A stretch of 64,000 bases of DNA from Macrosoma leucophasiata (GCA_036365455.1 JAWQUS010000032.1:13772001-13836000); one strand, 5' to 3'; counted from the first letter of the stretch, positions 18,990-30,006 are shown. A program made the numbers and translations. Notes: generated by a model not told the origin, from the sequence alone.

Positions 18990-19251
18990 TGGATTTATTA
19001 TGGAAGGTAGTATACAACATAAGACCTAAAAATTGTGTGGAAATTATAAGCGTCTACTTTCTACCGTTATTATTATCGAGCAAAAAATATACGAAAAAAA
19101 AACACGTTTATTGTATGCCCCCTTGGACTCCTTAACATTTTCATTTTCTTATTTTTAGTAATTAATTTTGTCTATAAAGCGGTAACAGAAATACAAAATT
19201 TGTGTATATGTTAGCTTTCTAGCTATCACTATTTATGAGATACAGCTTGGT

Positions 19252-19282
<31 letters not shown>

Positions 19283-20435
19283 AGACAGCGGTGGATTAGT
19301 AATCCGTAGGGTCCGTTTTTACCTTTTAGGTACGAAACCCCCTAAAAGATAGAACTAAGATACAGAATAGATTAAAAATATTCGATACGATTTTTTAAAT
19401 TTACATTAATTTTCTTATTTCTGAACCGATTTACATGAAACAAACATTAAATATTAAGTAAAACTTACCGCAATATATTAGTGAAAACAGCAGATCGAAT
19501 AAAGCCGTTTCTGAAATTAGCGTGCACAAACACACAGACAAACGGACATTTTTCCGGGATAAAAAGTACCCAGTGTTGTGCGGCAAAAATTAAAGTATAA
19601 TCATACCAAGTTTCATTGTAATCGGACTGGTAGTTTTTATGTGATGCTTGAACAAACAAACAGACAGACAGACAAAAATTTTTCTGATCACATATTTGGG
19701 TTCGGTATCGATCTAGTAACATCCCCTGGTATTTATTTTTTCAATATTTTTAATGTACAGAATTAACACTTCTACAGTTTTATTATAAGTATAGATTAGA
19801 TACTGTAATACATCATAAATAAAATAGGCTCTGTTTTTCAATTTTAGTCCTAATTCAAGGTGGTACGCGAAAATAAAAATACGTTCGAGGACAGAACGTT
19901 TACCTTTTTTAAAAAAATGTATAAAGCAGATACCATTTCTCTACAGATAGGTATTGTATCTATCATTTAAAAGAACAGATAACAGAACCATAAAATATGA
20001 AAGCGGTCTCGGAAAACTTAAACGAAAACCCACAAATAACAGGTTAGATAAGCGTTACGCGAAATTTTATATTTTTTTATGAATAAAAAACTGTTTTATC
20101 AATGAGAACGGGGTTTTACGGCATGTCGACGGCTTTTGCCCCAAATAACACGTTTGTGTATAAAAATGTTTGTGACACCCATTCAGGTAATAATGGAGTG
20201 ACATGGTTCTCTTTGTCGAAATATACATATTTAGGTTAGGTAAAAATAAATATTACATTACATAATATTTTGCCAATTGCCAGGGAGGAATATTTTTGAT
20301 TTTAAAGTTTTGGGCTAGAAGTTATCTTTAGTCTTTCTTCTTAATATACCTACCTTTATAAATTACTCGCCACATTGTTTTTCCGCGATGGACTCCTAAA
20401 TTACTTAACCGATTTTAATCAAACTGGTTTAATGA
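18990..20435. other. K repeat and another RTE-like tail; otherwise featureless
   Basis: K sequence lies at about 19000-19345 with (GGAC)n/(GACA)n and GGTCCGTTTTTACCTTTTAG. At 19440-19800 is an RTE-like 3' end with GAACAAACAAACAGACAGAC. From 19800 to 20435 I see nothing. Confidence 0.5.
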
Positions 20436-20440
20436 TTTTT

Positions 20441-20727
20441 ACTGGTGGTAGAGCTCCAGTGACGGAGCTTGCGGGCGTAGGCACCACTGCATTATCTAAT
20501 ATACTTGCCGCTAAATGGTAGTGTTCAGCACTATCGTGTTCCGGTCAGGTGGTAATGTATGGCCTTGTAATTTCCGGCACAGAGGCATAACACCTTAGGC
20601 CTCAGGAGTGGTAACGCATCTGCATTTTGATCTTGGTCTTTGTGGGGGTGTCTATAGGCTGCAGTCATCACTTAACATCGATGTGAGCTGCATGCTTGTT
20701 TGCCGCTTCCATTACATAAAAAAAAAT
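20441..20727 (+). mobile_element. A-family retroposon, full length
   Basis: Complete from ACTGGTGGTAGAGCTCC to a poly(A) run at 20717-20727. Confidence 0.9.
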
Positions 20728-20984
20728 CAAACTTTGCAAACCGTGTAATCCATCGTTTGATCTATCTTGAAAGAAACTCTGAGCTTACATCTCAATTTCT
20801 AGTCGCAATATTGTGTTAGTATCTACCTTAATTGCACCCGTGCAAAGCCGGTACCAAACTACCGACAGCTTTCAAATGCTAAGAGCCTACGAGGTTAGTT
20901 TCGGACAGATAAACGCATGGCGAAACTATCAGGGTTCCTTGTAGGCTACGAAACCCTTTATGAACATAGTAAATAATAATGGCA

Positions 20985-21302
20985 ACCCTTGATACGTTCC
21001 ATTGCTGCGCACGAGTCTCTCCACTTCTTGGGAGGAGGCCTGGAGCTTACTCCACCACGCTGCTCCAATGCGGGTTGGTGGAGATAAGGATTAGTGACCA
21101 ACCCGTTGTCGGATGTTTTCAAACCGCCCATAAGGCCTACGATAAACTTTAACGACTGCTATCTATCGATAGCAACCGGGACCGACGGCTCAACGTGCCC
21201 TCCGATCCTCCGAAGCACGGAAACGCGCATTTTAATTTGCCACTAGCGGTCACCCATCATACACCCGACCGCGCCCGTATCCCTTAACCGAGTAGATGGT
21301 AT
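20985..21302. repeat. dispersed GC-rich repeat
   Basis: GCTCCAATGCGGGTTGGTGG and GGGACCGACGGCTCAACGTG are phrases I recognise from common lepidopteran dispersed repeats; part of the latter echoes the L SINE. No coding frame. Confidence 0.5.
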
Positions 21303-21346
21303 GAACATATTCTATATTAATAACAACGCGTGCTTCTAGTCTATTA

Positions 21347-21545
21347 TAACCGTCATCATCATCATCTCAGCCAAAAGACGTCCACTGCTGAACAAAGGCC
21401 TTCCCCAAGGAATGCCACAACGAACGGTCCTGGGCGAACGCCCTCATCCAGCGATTGCACGCGACCTTCACCAAATCGTCGGTCCATCTTGTGGGGGGAC
21501 TGTCAACGCTTCGTTTTCCGGTACGCGGTCGCCACTCAAGAACTG
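21347..21545 (-). repeat. LINE-F 3' terminus
   Basis: Minus-strand LINE-F end: (CATCAT)n, then the complement of the terminal codons (AAAAGACGTCCACTGCTGAA, AACGAACGGTCCTGGGCG). Matches 56347-56575 (minus) and 57650-58043 (plus). Confidence 0.8.
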
Positions 21546-21823
21546 CTATTCTATGCTATGCTGTCTATTATAAATCGATATGATAATGTACAAGAGAAAG
21601 TGTGTCTTCAATTTATTACTTTTCTAATATCTCATGACATTAATATGTGGTCGCATTAATCTATGATTCTCAATCATAGTTTCGTGAACAATGCATACGT
21701 TATATTTAATCGCGTTTTTATATAAAAAATCATCTAAATCAATGTGGAAAGTAAAATCTAGATGTATCATACCTACTTTCTAGGAATTGCTAAGGAGCAT
21801 ATTTTTGATTAGGTATATTACAT

Positions 21824-22228
21824 TATTTTTTTTTATGTAATTGAGGTGGCAAACAAGCATGTAGTTCTCATTGATGTTAAGTTATGACTGTAGCCTATAG
21901 ACACCCACACAAAGACTAAGGTCAAAATGCAAATGCGCTACCACTCCTGAGGCCTATGGTGTTATGCCTCTGTGCCGAAAATTACAGGGCTATACATTAC
22001 CACCTGACCGGAACACGATAGTGCTGATCACTAGATACCATTTAGCGGCAAGTATATTTTTGCTAAATGCAAAACTTACTTATACTTTTAGATATAATTT
22101 AATGTTTCTCTGTAAGTGAACTAGATGTAATTCTTTTGAGAAATAATTTCTATAAACTGAAGTTTATTAGGTAATGCGGTGGTGCCTTCGCTCACGAGCT
22201 CCGTCACTGGAGCTCTACCACCAGTAAA
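21824..22228 (-). mobile_element. A-family retroposon with a 108-bp insertion
   Basis: A near-complete copy from its tail (TTTTTTTTATGTAATTG) to CTACCACCAGTAAA, interrupted at about 22058-22166 by unrelated AT-rich sequence. AAGTATATT and AAGTTTATT at the junctions look like an imperfect TSD. Confidence 0.8.
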
Positions 22229-22354
22229 TAATGAGAAATAAAAAAAATATCTCAGCATACATATTGCTGTTGAGACTTCCCAATAAGTTATCAGAGATAC
22301 TTGTACTGGGAATACCTAGTGGTTAACAAAAAAAAAAGTTATTTTTTGTGTTAC

Positions 22355-22500
22355 CACTTAGGTCGTGGGTGCCGTTGAACACACTCAACACACACCTACA
22401 CAAATACCCACATCCGAAACAAATATATGTGAGGCCATACAAATATTTGTCTCGGTACGGGGATCGAACCTCGGTACGGGGATCTAACCAGAGGTAAAAT
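22355..22500 (-). mobile_element. D-family SINE fragment
   Basis: Family body with GTGCCGTTGAACACAC, then CGGTACGGGGATCGAACC repeated once as CGGTACGGGGATCTAACC, so the tRNA-like end is locally duplicated (about 22 bp). Confidence 0.65.
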
Positions 22501-22547
22501 TATTCCCATCATCAAGCTATGACTACAATAACTATATTTATTTCATG

Positions 22548-22745
22548 TGTTTAATATATTCCAAACACACATTATTGAGTGAACGATCAATATTAACATT
22601 CATAATAATGGTTTTGTGTTGCGGGCCACGGTATTCCCCATATATCAGTTCAAAAGACAGGATATTTTTGAGGAAAAAAATATTCTTTGTACGCCATTCT
22701 TGCATAATTCACTACTTATTATAGTTCATTCTTAGTTCTATTCAT
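22548..22745. repeat. duplicated block, copy 1
   Basis: TTGCGGGCCACGGTATTCCC and TTTTTGAGGAAAAAAATATT recur at 23570-24015, about 1 kb downstream and in the same orientation. Confidence 0.7.
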
Positions 22746-22782
22746 AACGTAGGTATAACGTTACATTTTTGTGTAACAAAAA

Positions 22783-22890
22783 GGTAGCAAGCAAGCATGC
22801 AGTTCTCATGAATGTTAAGTGATGTCTGCAGCCTAAAGACATTTACCTTAAAAACAGGGGTCAAATGTAGATGCGTTGCCTCCCCTGCTG
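22783..22890 (-). repeat. A-family 3' fragment
   Basis: GCAAGCAAGCATGCAGTTCT to GATGCGTTGCCTCCCCTG; the rest of the element is missing. Confidence 0.7.
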
Positions 22891-23569
22891 CCAGTACGCG
22901 CAAACCTTAAGGCACATGGAGCAACTATTGCAGCAACTGGCAACTGGCAACTGTCTACCAACTAGCTGTTTACATAATAATATACCTATTGCAATTAGAC
23001 TGCGCACATGTAGCAACTCGAGTTTCGAGTTCCAGTGATCGTCAATACTTTTCAGTTGCTGTAATCGATAACTAGGTTAGTTCCTAATTGCCGCAACTAG
23101 AAACTGTTGAATATTATAACGGTTTTTAAAGTATGAAGGTTCCTGCAACTGTCAATCGCAACGCGTCGGGCGATTTCATACCCTACCTCCCTCTTGCTGT
23201 GCCCTGCATTAAGGTAAAAGTCAAAGTAGCTAATAGATTGCCATAAAATTGCGGCAACCGTAAACGTTATAGCAACTATTGACTTTTTTTGCCTCAACTT
23301 AAGTTGCTTCATGTGGAAAGTGCCTAATATACGTGAAGTTAGGTACAAATCGCTTCGAAGGGATATCTACGCCAGGAGGAAATGTGGCAGTAGTTCGCTT
23401 TCTTCAGGCCAACATTGAAACTAGCTTTCTTTGTTGATCTAGCTTTCTTTCTCATCTGTGGGTCGTTGCGAGTTGAGATTGGCAAAGTTAATCCGCTAAC
23501 TTCACTAACTGGTATTTAAGTTTTACGCGTACTGTACATAATAACTATGTTTGTTGAAGTTTGTTGCAT
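22891..23569. other. stretch without recognised feature
   Basis: Contains CAACTGGCAACTG-type short repeats at 22920-23100. The minus open frame 23097-23348 shows no recognisable domain. Confidence 0.45.
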
Positions 23570-24015
23570 CTGCATAATATATTCCATGCACATACAATAT
23601 GGATTTAACGATAAAATTAAATATTACCATACATAGTAATGGTTTCGTATTGCGGGCCACGGTATTCCCCTTGTAGCGTCCACTACATTAAGGCGCCAAC
23701 TAGTGGAATACAATGAAACCTTACAGTACTTGTCTAGTACGATAGATGGCGTGCAGTCAAATTACATCGCACATACGAAGATTTCTCAAGAGTTGGCATA
23801 TATACAACTTCCCAACGTCAATCGTTGGACCGCGGCCCGCCAGGCACTATCACCTCGCCTGGTCGGAGGATCCTCCCTTTTCGCCGGAGGACCACTTCCA
23901 CCCATTCCTCCACACCCTTATCTCAGTTTAAAATTGCCCAAATCAGGATAATTTTTGAGGAAAAAAATATTACTCTGTGTATGCCATTCTCTTATAATTC
24001 ACGACTTAGTAATTT
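23570..24015. repeat. duplicated block, copy 2, with a ~250-bp insert
   Basis: Matches copy 1 (22548-22745) on both sides. About 23673-23930 is extra and starts TTGTAGCGTCCACTACATTA; it is GC-richer and ends in a pyrimidine-rich CCACCCATTCCTCCACACCC stretch. Confidence 0.65.
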
Positions 24016-24032
24016 TAGCTGATTTCATTTAC

Positions 24033-24106
24033 TTTTTTATGCAAAGGTAACGAACAAGCATGCAGTTCACATGTTGTTAAGTGATCACTGCAGCCTATAG
24101 ATAGAC
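24033..24106 (-). repeat. A-family 3' fragment
   Basis: AACAAGCATGCAGTTCACAT to GCCTATAGATAGACATC, the complement of the A 3' part. Confidence 0.75.
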
Positions 24107-24114
24107 ATCTACTT

Positions 24115-24390
24115 TACTGGTGGTAGCTCCAGTGACGGAGCTCACGGGCGTAGGCACCACCGCATTACCTAATATATTTGCCGCTAAGCATGCAGTTCAC
24201 ATTGATGTTAAGTGTTGACTGTAGCCTATAGACACCCACACAAAGTCTAAGGTCAAAATGCAGATGCGTTACCACTCCTGAGGCCTAAGGTGTTAGTTAT
24301 GCCTGTATGCCGGAAATTACAGGGCCCTACATATTATCACCTGATCGGAACACGATAGTGCTGAACACTACCATTTAGCGGCAAGTATAT
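24115..24390. mobile_element. A-family copy with its distal part inverted
   Basis: 24115-24186 is the plus-strand head (ACTGGTGGTAGCTCCAGTGA through TTTGCCGCTAA). 24187-24390 is the minus-strand distal part (GCATGCAGTTCACATTGATG through GCGGCAAGTATATT). The two halves abut and together cover nearly the whole element once. Confidence 0.8.
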
Positions 24391-24392
24391 TA

Positions 24393-24667
24393 GGGTAACT
24401 GCCTCAGTAGCCTAGTGGTAGCAGGCCACTACTACTACGCTGGAGGTCCTGGGTTCGATTCCCGGGTCAGGTTCTCTTGGGATTTTTCCATTTTCTGGAA
24501 GTTTCCCAGTACCTCAGAGTTTGGTAATGTGCCCGGAGATGGCAACAGGCTCGCCACCTGTTACATGGGCCAAAAATGTAACCGGCGAATCGTGGGTATG
24601 CTTGAATGCATGCATTTACCTCTGCCTACCCCTTCGGGGATTACAGTCGTGAAGTTGCGTACGTTTT
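24393..24667 (+). mobile_element. C-family tRNA-derived SINE
   Basis: GCCTCAGTAGCCTAGTGGTA head, GGTTCGATTCCCGG B box, body and GTGAAGTTGCGTACG end. It lacks about 25 bp of the GTTATCAGAGATAATGG segment seen in 8025-8348. Confidence 0.85.
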
Positions 24668-24965
24668 TTCAAACGTGTCGTAGACTAGACAGTTCCATAA
24701 AATATTTAATTATTTATATCATGTGCGCTAGCTGTTTGTTTAGTCATGGGGTTTTGATAGCCTTATATAAATAAAACGATGCACGTTTCTGTTAAGGTTT
24801 TCCTTGACGACATGATTGTATGGTGTTTTGGGTGAGGTGACCATGACTTGAGTTGTATATTGGGACATCACAGGAACGTGATGCTTGTGGGCCGGCGGTT
24901 ATTAGTATTGCAGAAGTGCGAAACCGGGGCGGGTCACTAATTTATTGTATTTCACAGCTCCACAC
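24668..24965. other. stretch without recognised feature
   Basis: Unique-looking sequence; CGAAACCGGGGCGGGTCACT recurs in part at 56630-56650 (GCCGGGGCGGGTCACTAGTG). Confidence 0.4.
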
Positions 24966-25150
24966 TAAGCCTGGGTTTCACAGCCCTGTAATTTCGGCAC
25001 AGGGGCATAACACCTTAGGCCTCAGGAGTTGTGTGGGTGTCGATAGGCTGTAGTCATCACTTAACATCAATGTGAACTGCTTGCTTGTTTGCCACTTCCA
25101 TTACATAAAAAAAAATAACTTTAACAAATATCGTGGTGTAACCCTAGGCT
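24966..25150. mobile_element. M5 MITE split by an A insertion
   Basis: TAAGCCTGGGTTTCAC at the left and AACTTTAACAAATATCGTGG at the right are the two ends of M5; the middle is replaced by a 5'-truncated A copy at 24981-25117. Confidence 0.75.
24981..25117 (+). mobile_element. A-family retroposon, truncated and internally deleted
   Basis: Begins AGCCCTGTAATTTCGG, loses the segment between CCTCAGGA and GTTGTGTGGGTG, and ends in a poly(A) run. Confidence 0.8.
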
Positions 25151-25179
25151 AGGTATACCGACAGGCTTAGCTATACGAG

Positions 25180-25258
25180 TATAACCTGTGTCATGGGTGC
25201 CGTTGAACACACATAAACATCCAGGCCGGAAACAAAAGGCTATACAAACATGTGTCTC
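25180..25258 (-). repeat. D-family fragment
   Basis: ACCTGTGTCATGGGTGCCGT through AGGCTATACAAACATGTGTC, body only. Confidence 0.6.
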
Positions 25259-25262
25259 GATC

Positions 25263-25437
25263 ATAGAGCAACACGGGCCACCGACCGCGGCAGACTGGAA
25301 GGGAGTAGCCATAGCGTTTATTACCGATGCAAAACAGTCTGTCATTTTTTGCGGGGAGAAATGCGTGCGACACACACGCACACTACAAAAATCGTCTATG
25401 ACTACGAAACTCATACCGTTATCTACTTAGCAAGTGT
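25263..25437. mobile_element. M2 foldback MITE, left part
   Basis: Left arm ATAGAGCAACACGGGCCACC and core ATTACCGATGCAAAACAGTC are present; the right arm is missing. Confidence 0.75.
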
Positions 25438-25489
25438 TTGATAACTTTTGGATAGGTAAGAAACAAAGGGGGTGGTAGCACGACAGTCT

Positions 25490-25778
25490 TCTTTTATGTT
25501 ATTGAATAGGCAAACAAGTATGCAGTTCACATCGATGTTAAGTGATGACTGCAGCCTATAGACACTTACGTGAAGACCGAGGTCAAAATGCAGATGCGTT
25601 ACCACTCCTGAGTCCTAAGGTGTTATACCTCTGTGCCGAAAATTACAGGGCCGTACATTACCACCTGACCGGAACACGATAGTGCTGAACACTACCACCA
25701 TTCAGCGGCAAGAATATTAGGTAATGCGGTGGTGCCTACTCCCGCGAGCTCCGTCACTGGAGCTCTACCAGCAGTAAA
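25490..25778 (-). mobile_element. A-family retroposon
   Basis: Near-complete copy, tail at about 25495 and head complement ending CTACCAGCAGTAAAAG. Confidence 0.85.
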
Positions 25779-25924
25779 AGCTTTTATATCGCTTATAACT
25801 GTATTATCACTTTCACAATATTATTGCATATTCTCTGCTTTCGCATATTATTTCTCTAATTGTCCTTTACCTAATGTTGTAACAACCGATTAGACGTTTT
25901 AAAATGTAGGTTTATTCAATTAAT

Positions 25925-26400
25925 GATGGTGGCAAACAAAAAGGACACAGTTGACATGAATAGTAAAATATCTGCACAATAATCGGAGTTCAAGATGGAA
26001 ATACTTACCCACTTACCATCTCTAATGTTTCAGTTGTTGTGGTAGTTATATAATAGATTGCATACTACCTTTGATAGTTATTACGGGACATAGAGCAACA
26101 CGGAGGGGAGTAGCCATAGCGTTTATTACCGATGCATAACAGTCTGTAATTTTTTGCGGGGGGAAATACGTGTGACACGCACAAAAATCGTCGAAACTCA
26201 CACCTTCACTTTAGCAAAGTACATAGACAATTTCACGCACTCATTTAAAAATCCAGGCGACAGGCGTAGGATCATTTGGGCTTGTACTTTGACGGAGGGG
26301 AAAGCCTGCATATGGCTACTCCTAGCGACAACAGATGGCTACTCCTCTCCGACCCACCGCGGCCGGTGGCCCGTGTTGTTCTATTTTACGGGACCATAAT
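25925..26400 (-). mobile_element. very old A-like copy hosting M2
   Basis: GGTGGCAAACAAAAAGGAC and TGATAGTTATTACGGGAC fit a highly diverged A copy; the match is weak. The M2 element at 26090-26385 interrupts it. Confidence 0.4.
26090..26385. mobile_element. M2 foldback MITE with 9-bp TSD
   Basis: Arms ATAGAGCAACACGG and CCGTGTTGTTCTAT. TTACGGGAC lies on both sides (26081-26089 and 26386-26394). The left arm has lost the GCCACCGGCCGCGG portion that the right arm keeps. Confidence 0.8.
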
Positions 26401-26758
26401 TATATTTATTTTCTTCAGCCTACACCTCTTTATTCAACATACAAATCTGTTGTCCTTTTTTCGGTCTAAAATCGTGGTCACTCTACGTCACCGAATCGAA
26501 AATCGGAAAACTAAAACATTGCGCCACATTGCATGATGTCCATATTGAAATGAGTCAATTTACCTTATACGTTGTACGCTTTAACGTACACACTGAATTT
26601 ACATAATATAGTTGTTGCTAACCACGTTCAAAATACTATTGTTTGGGAACATACCTTTATATATTATTTGCCGAAATTGTAGCAATGTTATGGTCAATGT
26701 ATTCTGACGGTAGGCATATTTATAGTTCATACACGCACATGATCTATACAGGTGTATG
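26401..26758. other. stretch without recognised feature
   Basis: AT-rich; no supported gene. Confidence 0.5.
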
Positions 26759-26818
26759 ACTAGCTGACCCGGAAAACTTCGTATTGTCTCCGAATGAAAT
26801 AAGATTTGATATATATTA

Positions 26819-28097
26819 GGTTGGGGAAAAAGTTTCTTCGCATTTTTTAAGATAATTCAAAACATATTTTTCTATAGTTTATTTAAATTTAACTAAAGTA
26901 TGTATGTACCATTTTGTTCGATAACCTTTTGCCATCTTGTAGGTAGGGACATGATCCCATTGCTATAAAAAAATTGGGACTTCTCATCAAAATACCGCGA
27001 CAAGTGGATTTGGCAGTCCTCTCGTGATGTTAACCTAACATTGCATAAAGAATTCTGAAGAGACCGAAACAGCTGGAAATCTGAAGGTGCAAGGTCAGGA
27101 GTGTACGGCGGATGCATTAACACCTCCCAGCCAAACTCTCTTAATTTTTGCTGAGTGGCTATAGATGTGTGAGGTCTAGCGTTATCATGATGAAACACCA
27201 CACCCGTTCTGTTGATCAATTCCGGCTGCTTTCTCTCAACTTCTTGCTTTAATCTCATCAGTTGTTCGCAGTAGAGTTCAGAATCGATAGTCCTGCCTGG
27301 TGGTAATAGCTCATAATTAATAATGCCCTTCCAATCCCACCACACACACAACATCACCTTATTGCGAGTTAACCCGGGTTTCGCCACAGTCTGTGAAGCC
27401 TGACCGGCCTTTGACCACGACCTTTTTCGCACGTTCTTGTCGTACGTGATCCACTTTTCATCACCAGTTATCAGCTTCTTCAAAAATGATTCGGTTTCAT
27501 TACGTCGTAATAAAGAATCACAAATGAGTACACGGTTCATTAGGTTTCTTTTAGTGAGCTCGTGAGGTACCCAAATATCGAGCTTTTTTTTGTACCCAGC
27601 TTTTTTCAAATGCGCCAAAACTGTTTTGTGATTAATTCTCAGTTCTTCAGCTACGTCGTAACTACTGATATGTCGATCTTGTTCCACTTTTTCAAAAATG
27701 GCATCCATTTTATCCGTAATAGGGCGACCAGAGCGAGGTGCATCTTTGACATCAAAATTTCCGGATTGAAAACGCTTAAACCAAACTTGTGCTACTCTCA
27801 CAGACACTGCACTAGGTCCATAAACATCGCAAATTTTTTTCGCGGCTTGCGTTGCATTTTTACCTTTTTTGTAGTAAAAATTTAAAATGTATCGAATTTC
27901 TTCATTAGATTCACTCATCTTGACAGTACGAAAAACAAATGAAAATCACACATTTGCCTAATTTGAATTTGGAAATATGTTCTTTAAAATTTTAACTTTC
28001 AATGATACCCAAACCAGCCAGATACAAATACTACAGCCAAAGAGATTTTATTACAAGTTCATACACACTTTAATGCGAAAAGACTTTTTCCCCAACC
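26819..28097 (-). mobile_element. mariner-family transposon, copy 2, apparently complete
   Basis: 1279 bp, bounded by GGTTGGGGAAAAAGTTTCTT and AAGACTTTTTCCCCAACC, with TA on both sides (26817-26818 and 28098-28099). The inverted repeats are about 27 bp with a few mismatches. It contains one uninterrupted transposase gene and has all the visible parts of an autonomous element. Confidence 0.95.
26893..27918 (-). CDS. mariner transposase, 341 residues, uninterrupted
   Basis: It catalyses cut-and-paste transposition of its own element into TA sites. The N-terminal half has two helix-turn-helix regions for terminal-repeat binding (residues about 1-110, separated by SGRPITDK at 63-70). WVPHEL is at 116-121. 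The DD34D catalytic triad is visible: D153 (TGDEKW), D245 (HHDNARPH, 243-250) and D280 (PDLAPSD, 274-280), with exactly 34 residues between the last two. The length of about 340 residues is normal for the family. The start is the ATG after GTCAAG, and the stop lies about 75 bp inside the 3' terminal repeat. Resemblance to cecropia-type mariners is recalled from memory. Intact reading frame and clean TA duplication suggest recent insertion. Whether the protein is active is not known. Confidence 0.95.
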   Translation of the reverse strand: MSESNEEIRYILNFYYKKGKNATQAAKKICDVYGPSAVSVRVAQVWFKRFQSGNFDVKDAPRSGRPITDKMDAIFEKVEQDRHISSYDVAEELRINHKTVLAHLKKAGYKKKLDIWVPHELTKRNLMNRVLICDSLLRRNETESFLKKLITGDEKWITYDKNVRKRSWSKAGQASQTVAKPGLTRNKVMLCVWWDWKGIINYELLPPGRTIDSELYCEQLMRLKQEVERKQPELINRTGVVFHHDNARPHTSIATQQKLREFGWEVLMHPPYTPDLAPSDFQLFRSLQNSLCNVRLTSREDCQIHLSRYFDEKSQFFYSNGIMSLPTRWQKVIEQNGTYIL

Positions 28098-28230
28098 TAT
28101 TATGTACTATTTTTATGGAAAAATGAAATTGTGGTTTTTACTATTTCCCTTCAATTTCTTCATATTTTCTTACATTTTAAACCTTCCCTGGACTTCCAAA
28201 AATCATTTAAAACTAAAATTAGCGATAAAT

Positions 28231-28523
28231 GTAATATTCTATTACATAAAATAAATAAATAATTATAGCACTAAACTTTGATCAATTGTCACTTTAAATG
28301 CGCATTTCTGTACATAAATCACACTAAGGTTATAAAGGCGTTTTAATTGATTAGTATTATACGAGTATGTCTCAAATATGCGGTTAATTAACTTCTTAAC
28401 ACAGGCGAATGTGTGAACTAGTTTCCAAATGTTAATTGCATATCTATTTCATCATAACTAGGGATGCTACGGATATTCCTTATCAGATGTGGATATGGAT
28501 ACGGATATATTAATTATATTTAC
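28231..28523. other. stretch without recognised feature
   Basis: AT-rich, no supported gene. Confidence 0.45.
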
Positions 28524-29118
28524 GACTAGCTGTGTCCGCGACTTCGTCCGCGTGAGTGTTTATGTTTCTTCAGTATTTACCCGGACTAAGTCGTGGGCGG
28601 CGCTAGTATAAAAGTAGCCTAAGTTACTCCTAATTACGTTAGCTATCTGCCAGAGAAAGTCCCGTCAAAATCGGTCGAGCCGTTGTCGAGATTAGTCGGT
28701 ACAAACAGACAGACTGACAAATTACTGACTGACAGACAGAAAAATTAAAATTTGTGGTTTTGCTATATGTACTGTGTATACTATGCATGTAACAAAAAGC
28801 AGTTGTTTTAATATTACAAACAGACACTCTAATTTTGTTTTTATATAATTTCGCATTAACACATGCTTGTGAAATATATTTTATTTTTAAAGAAAAATGG
28901 AAAGAAAAATTCGACTTCAGGCGAGACTCGAACTCGCGACCTACTGGGAATCTAGTCCAGCCGCTCTTCCAATTGAGCTACTGAAGCCCTGCCCGATTTG
29001 TCAAATCTTTCCTTCACATCTATTGCATTGCTTTATGGTAGCAGCAGCGCCATCTATTACCAACTAATTAAAATAATAATTAATTTAATTCCAAATTTAT
29101 TTATTTGTATAGATTTTG
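28524..29118 (+). mobile_element. E-family retroposon split by a B insertion
   Basis: Head CTAGCTGTGTCCGCGACTTC, single internal unit, (GACA)n, TTACAAACAGACACTCTAAT up to about 28838. The tail ATTTATTTGTATAG reappears at 29098 after the B copy. Confidence 0.8.
28845..29066 (-). mobile_element. B-family element nested in E
   Basis: Runs from TTTCGCATTAACACATGC to CATCTATTACCAACTA. The tRNA-like domain is 28914-28987 (minus), unchanged from the 11.7-kb units. The 5' side is truncated about 20 bp earlier than in the copy at 1403. Confidence 0.85.
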
Positions 29119-29344
29119 GTTACGGCTAACGATATGAAACCTATTACATTTAAAAAGAAAAGAAATTAATCAAAGACTCAAGTTCTGACAATGGTAATGT
29201 ATTGGCAAGAATAAATCAGCTATTTTAAATGCGTACACCTAGAGATTATAGGTATAGACTGTATTCATTTAAGAAGAAATACGAGTACCTCTATGTCTCA
29301 AATAATTTCAAAGTAGTTAATTGTTTATCTAGGTATTTCATCAT

Positions 29345-29637
29345 TTTTTTTTTTTTAAGTTTTAAAAGTGGCAAACAAGCATACAGTTCACATTGATTTT
29401 AAGTGATGACCGCAGCCTATAGACACTTACACAATGACCAGAGGTAAAAATGCAGATGCGTTACCACTTCTGAGGCCTAAGGTGTTATGCCTCTGTGCCG
29501 GAAATTACAGGGCCGTACATTACCACCTGACCGGAACACGATAGTGCTGAACACTACCATTTAGCGGCAAGTATATTAGGTAATGCGATGGTGCCTACGC
29601 CCGCGAGCTCCGTCACTGGAGCTCTACCACCAGTAAA
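29345..29637 (-). mobile_element. A-family retroposon, full length
   Basis: Poly(T) at 29345-29357 through the head complement CTACCACCAGTAAAAA. Shares the AGTTTTAAAAGTGG tail variant with 63100-63395. Confidence 0.9.
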
Positions 29638-29713
29638 AATTCATCATATTTTCTTATCATTCTCGTCAGTAAGTATCGGCATTTAAATTATGGCAGGTAA
29701 TCTATTTAAAAAA

Positions 29714-30006
29714 TTAGCTGTGCCCGCGACTTCGACGTGAGATTTTATGATGGTTCGGTATCTGCCCGGACGAAGTGCGCAGTTAGTATAAAAGTAACCT
29801 AAGTTACTCCTTATTACATAATCTATCTGCCAGTGCAAGTCCCGTCAAAATTGGTCCAGCCGTTCCCAAGATGAAGCAAACAGACAAAAATTGTAAAAAA
29901 TGTTGTTTTGGTATATGTACCGTGTATACATACTTATGCATTTCGTAAAAAGCGGTTATTTTTATATTACAAACAGACACTCCAATTTTGTTTATTTGTA
30001 TAGATA
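29714..30006 (+). mobile_element. E-family retroposon, short form
   Basis: TAGCTGTGCCCGCGACTTCG head with a partly deleted hairpin, one internal unit, GCAAACAGACAAAAATTG, and the tail TATTTGTATAG. At about 290 bp it is the unexpanded form of the family. Confidence 0.8.

Larger units (their letters stand above)
26759..28230 (+). mobile_element. E2-family retroposon hosting an intact mariner
   Basis: The left part CTAGCTGACCCGGAAAACTT lies at 26762-26818. The right part, from 28098, holds TGAAATTGTGGTTTTTACTA and CCTGGACTTCCAAAAATCAT. Joined, they parallel 59590-59836. Confidence 0.75.

Noticed and set aside
27562..27885. Plus-strand 107-codon frame
   Set aside because: Antisense shadow of the mariner transposase; the equivalent shadow appears opposite the first mariner copy.
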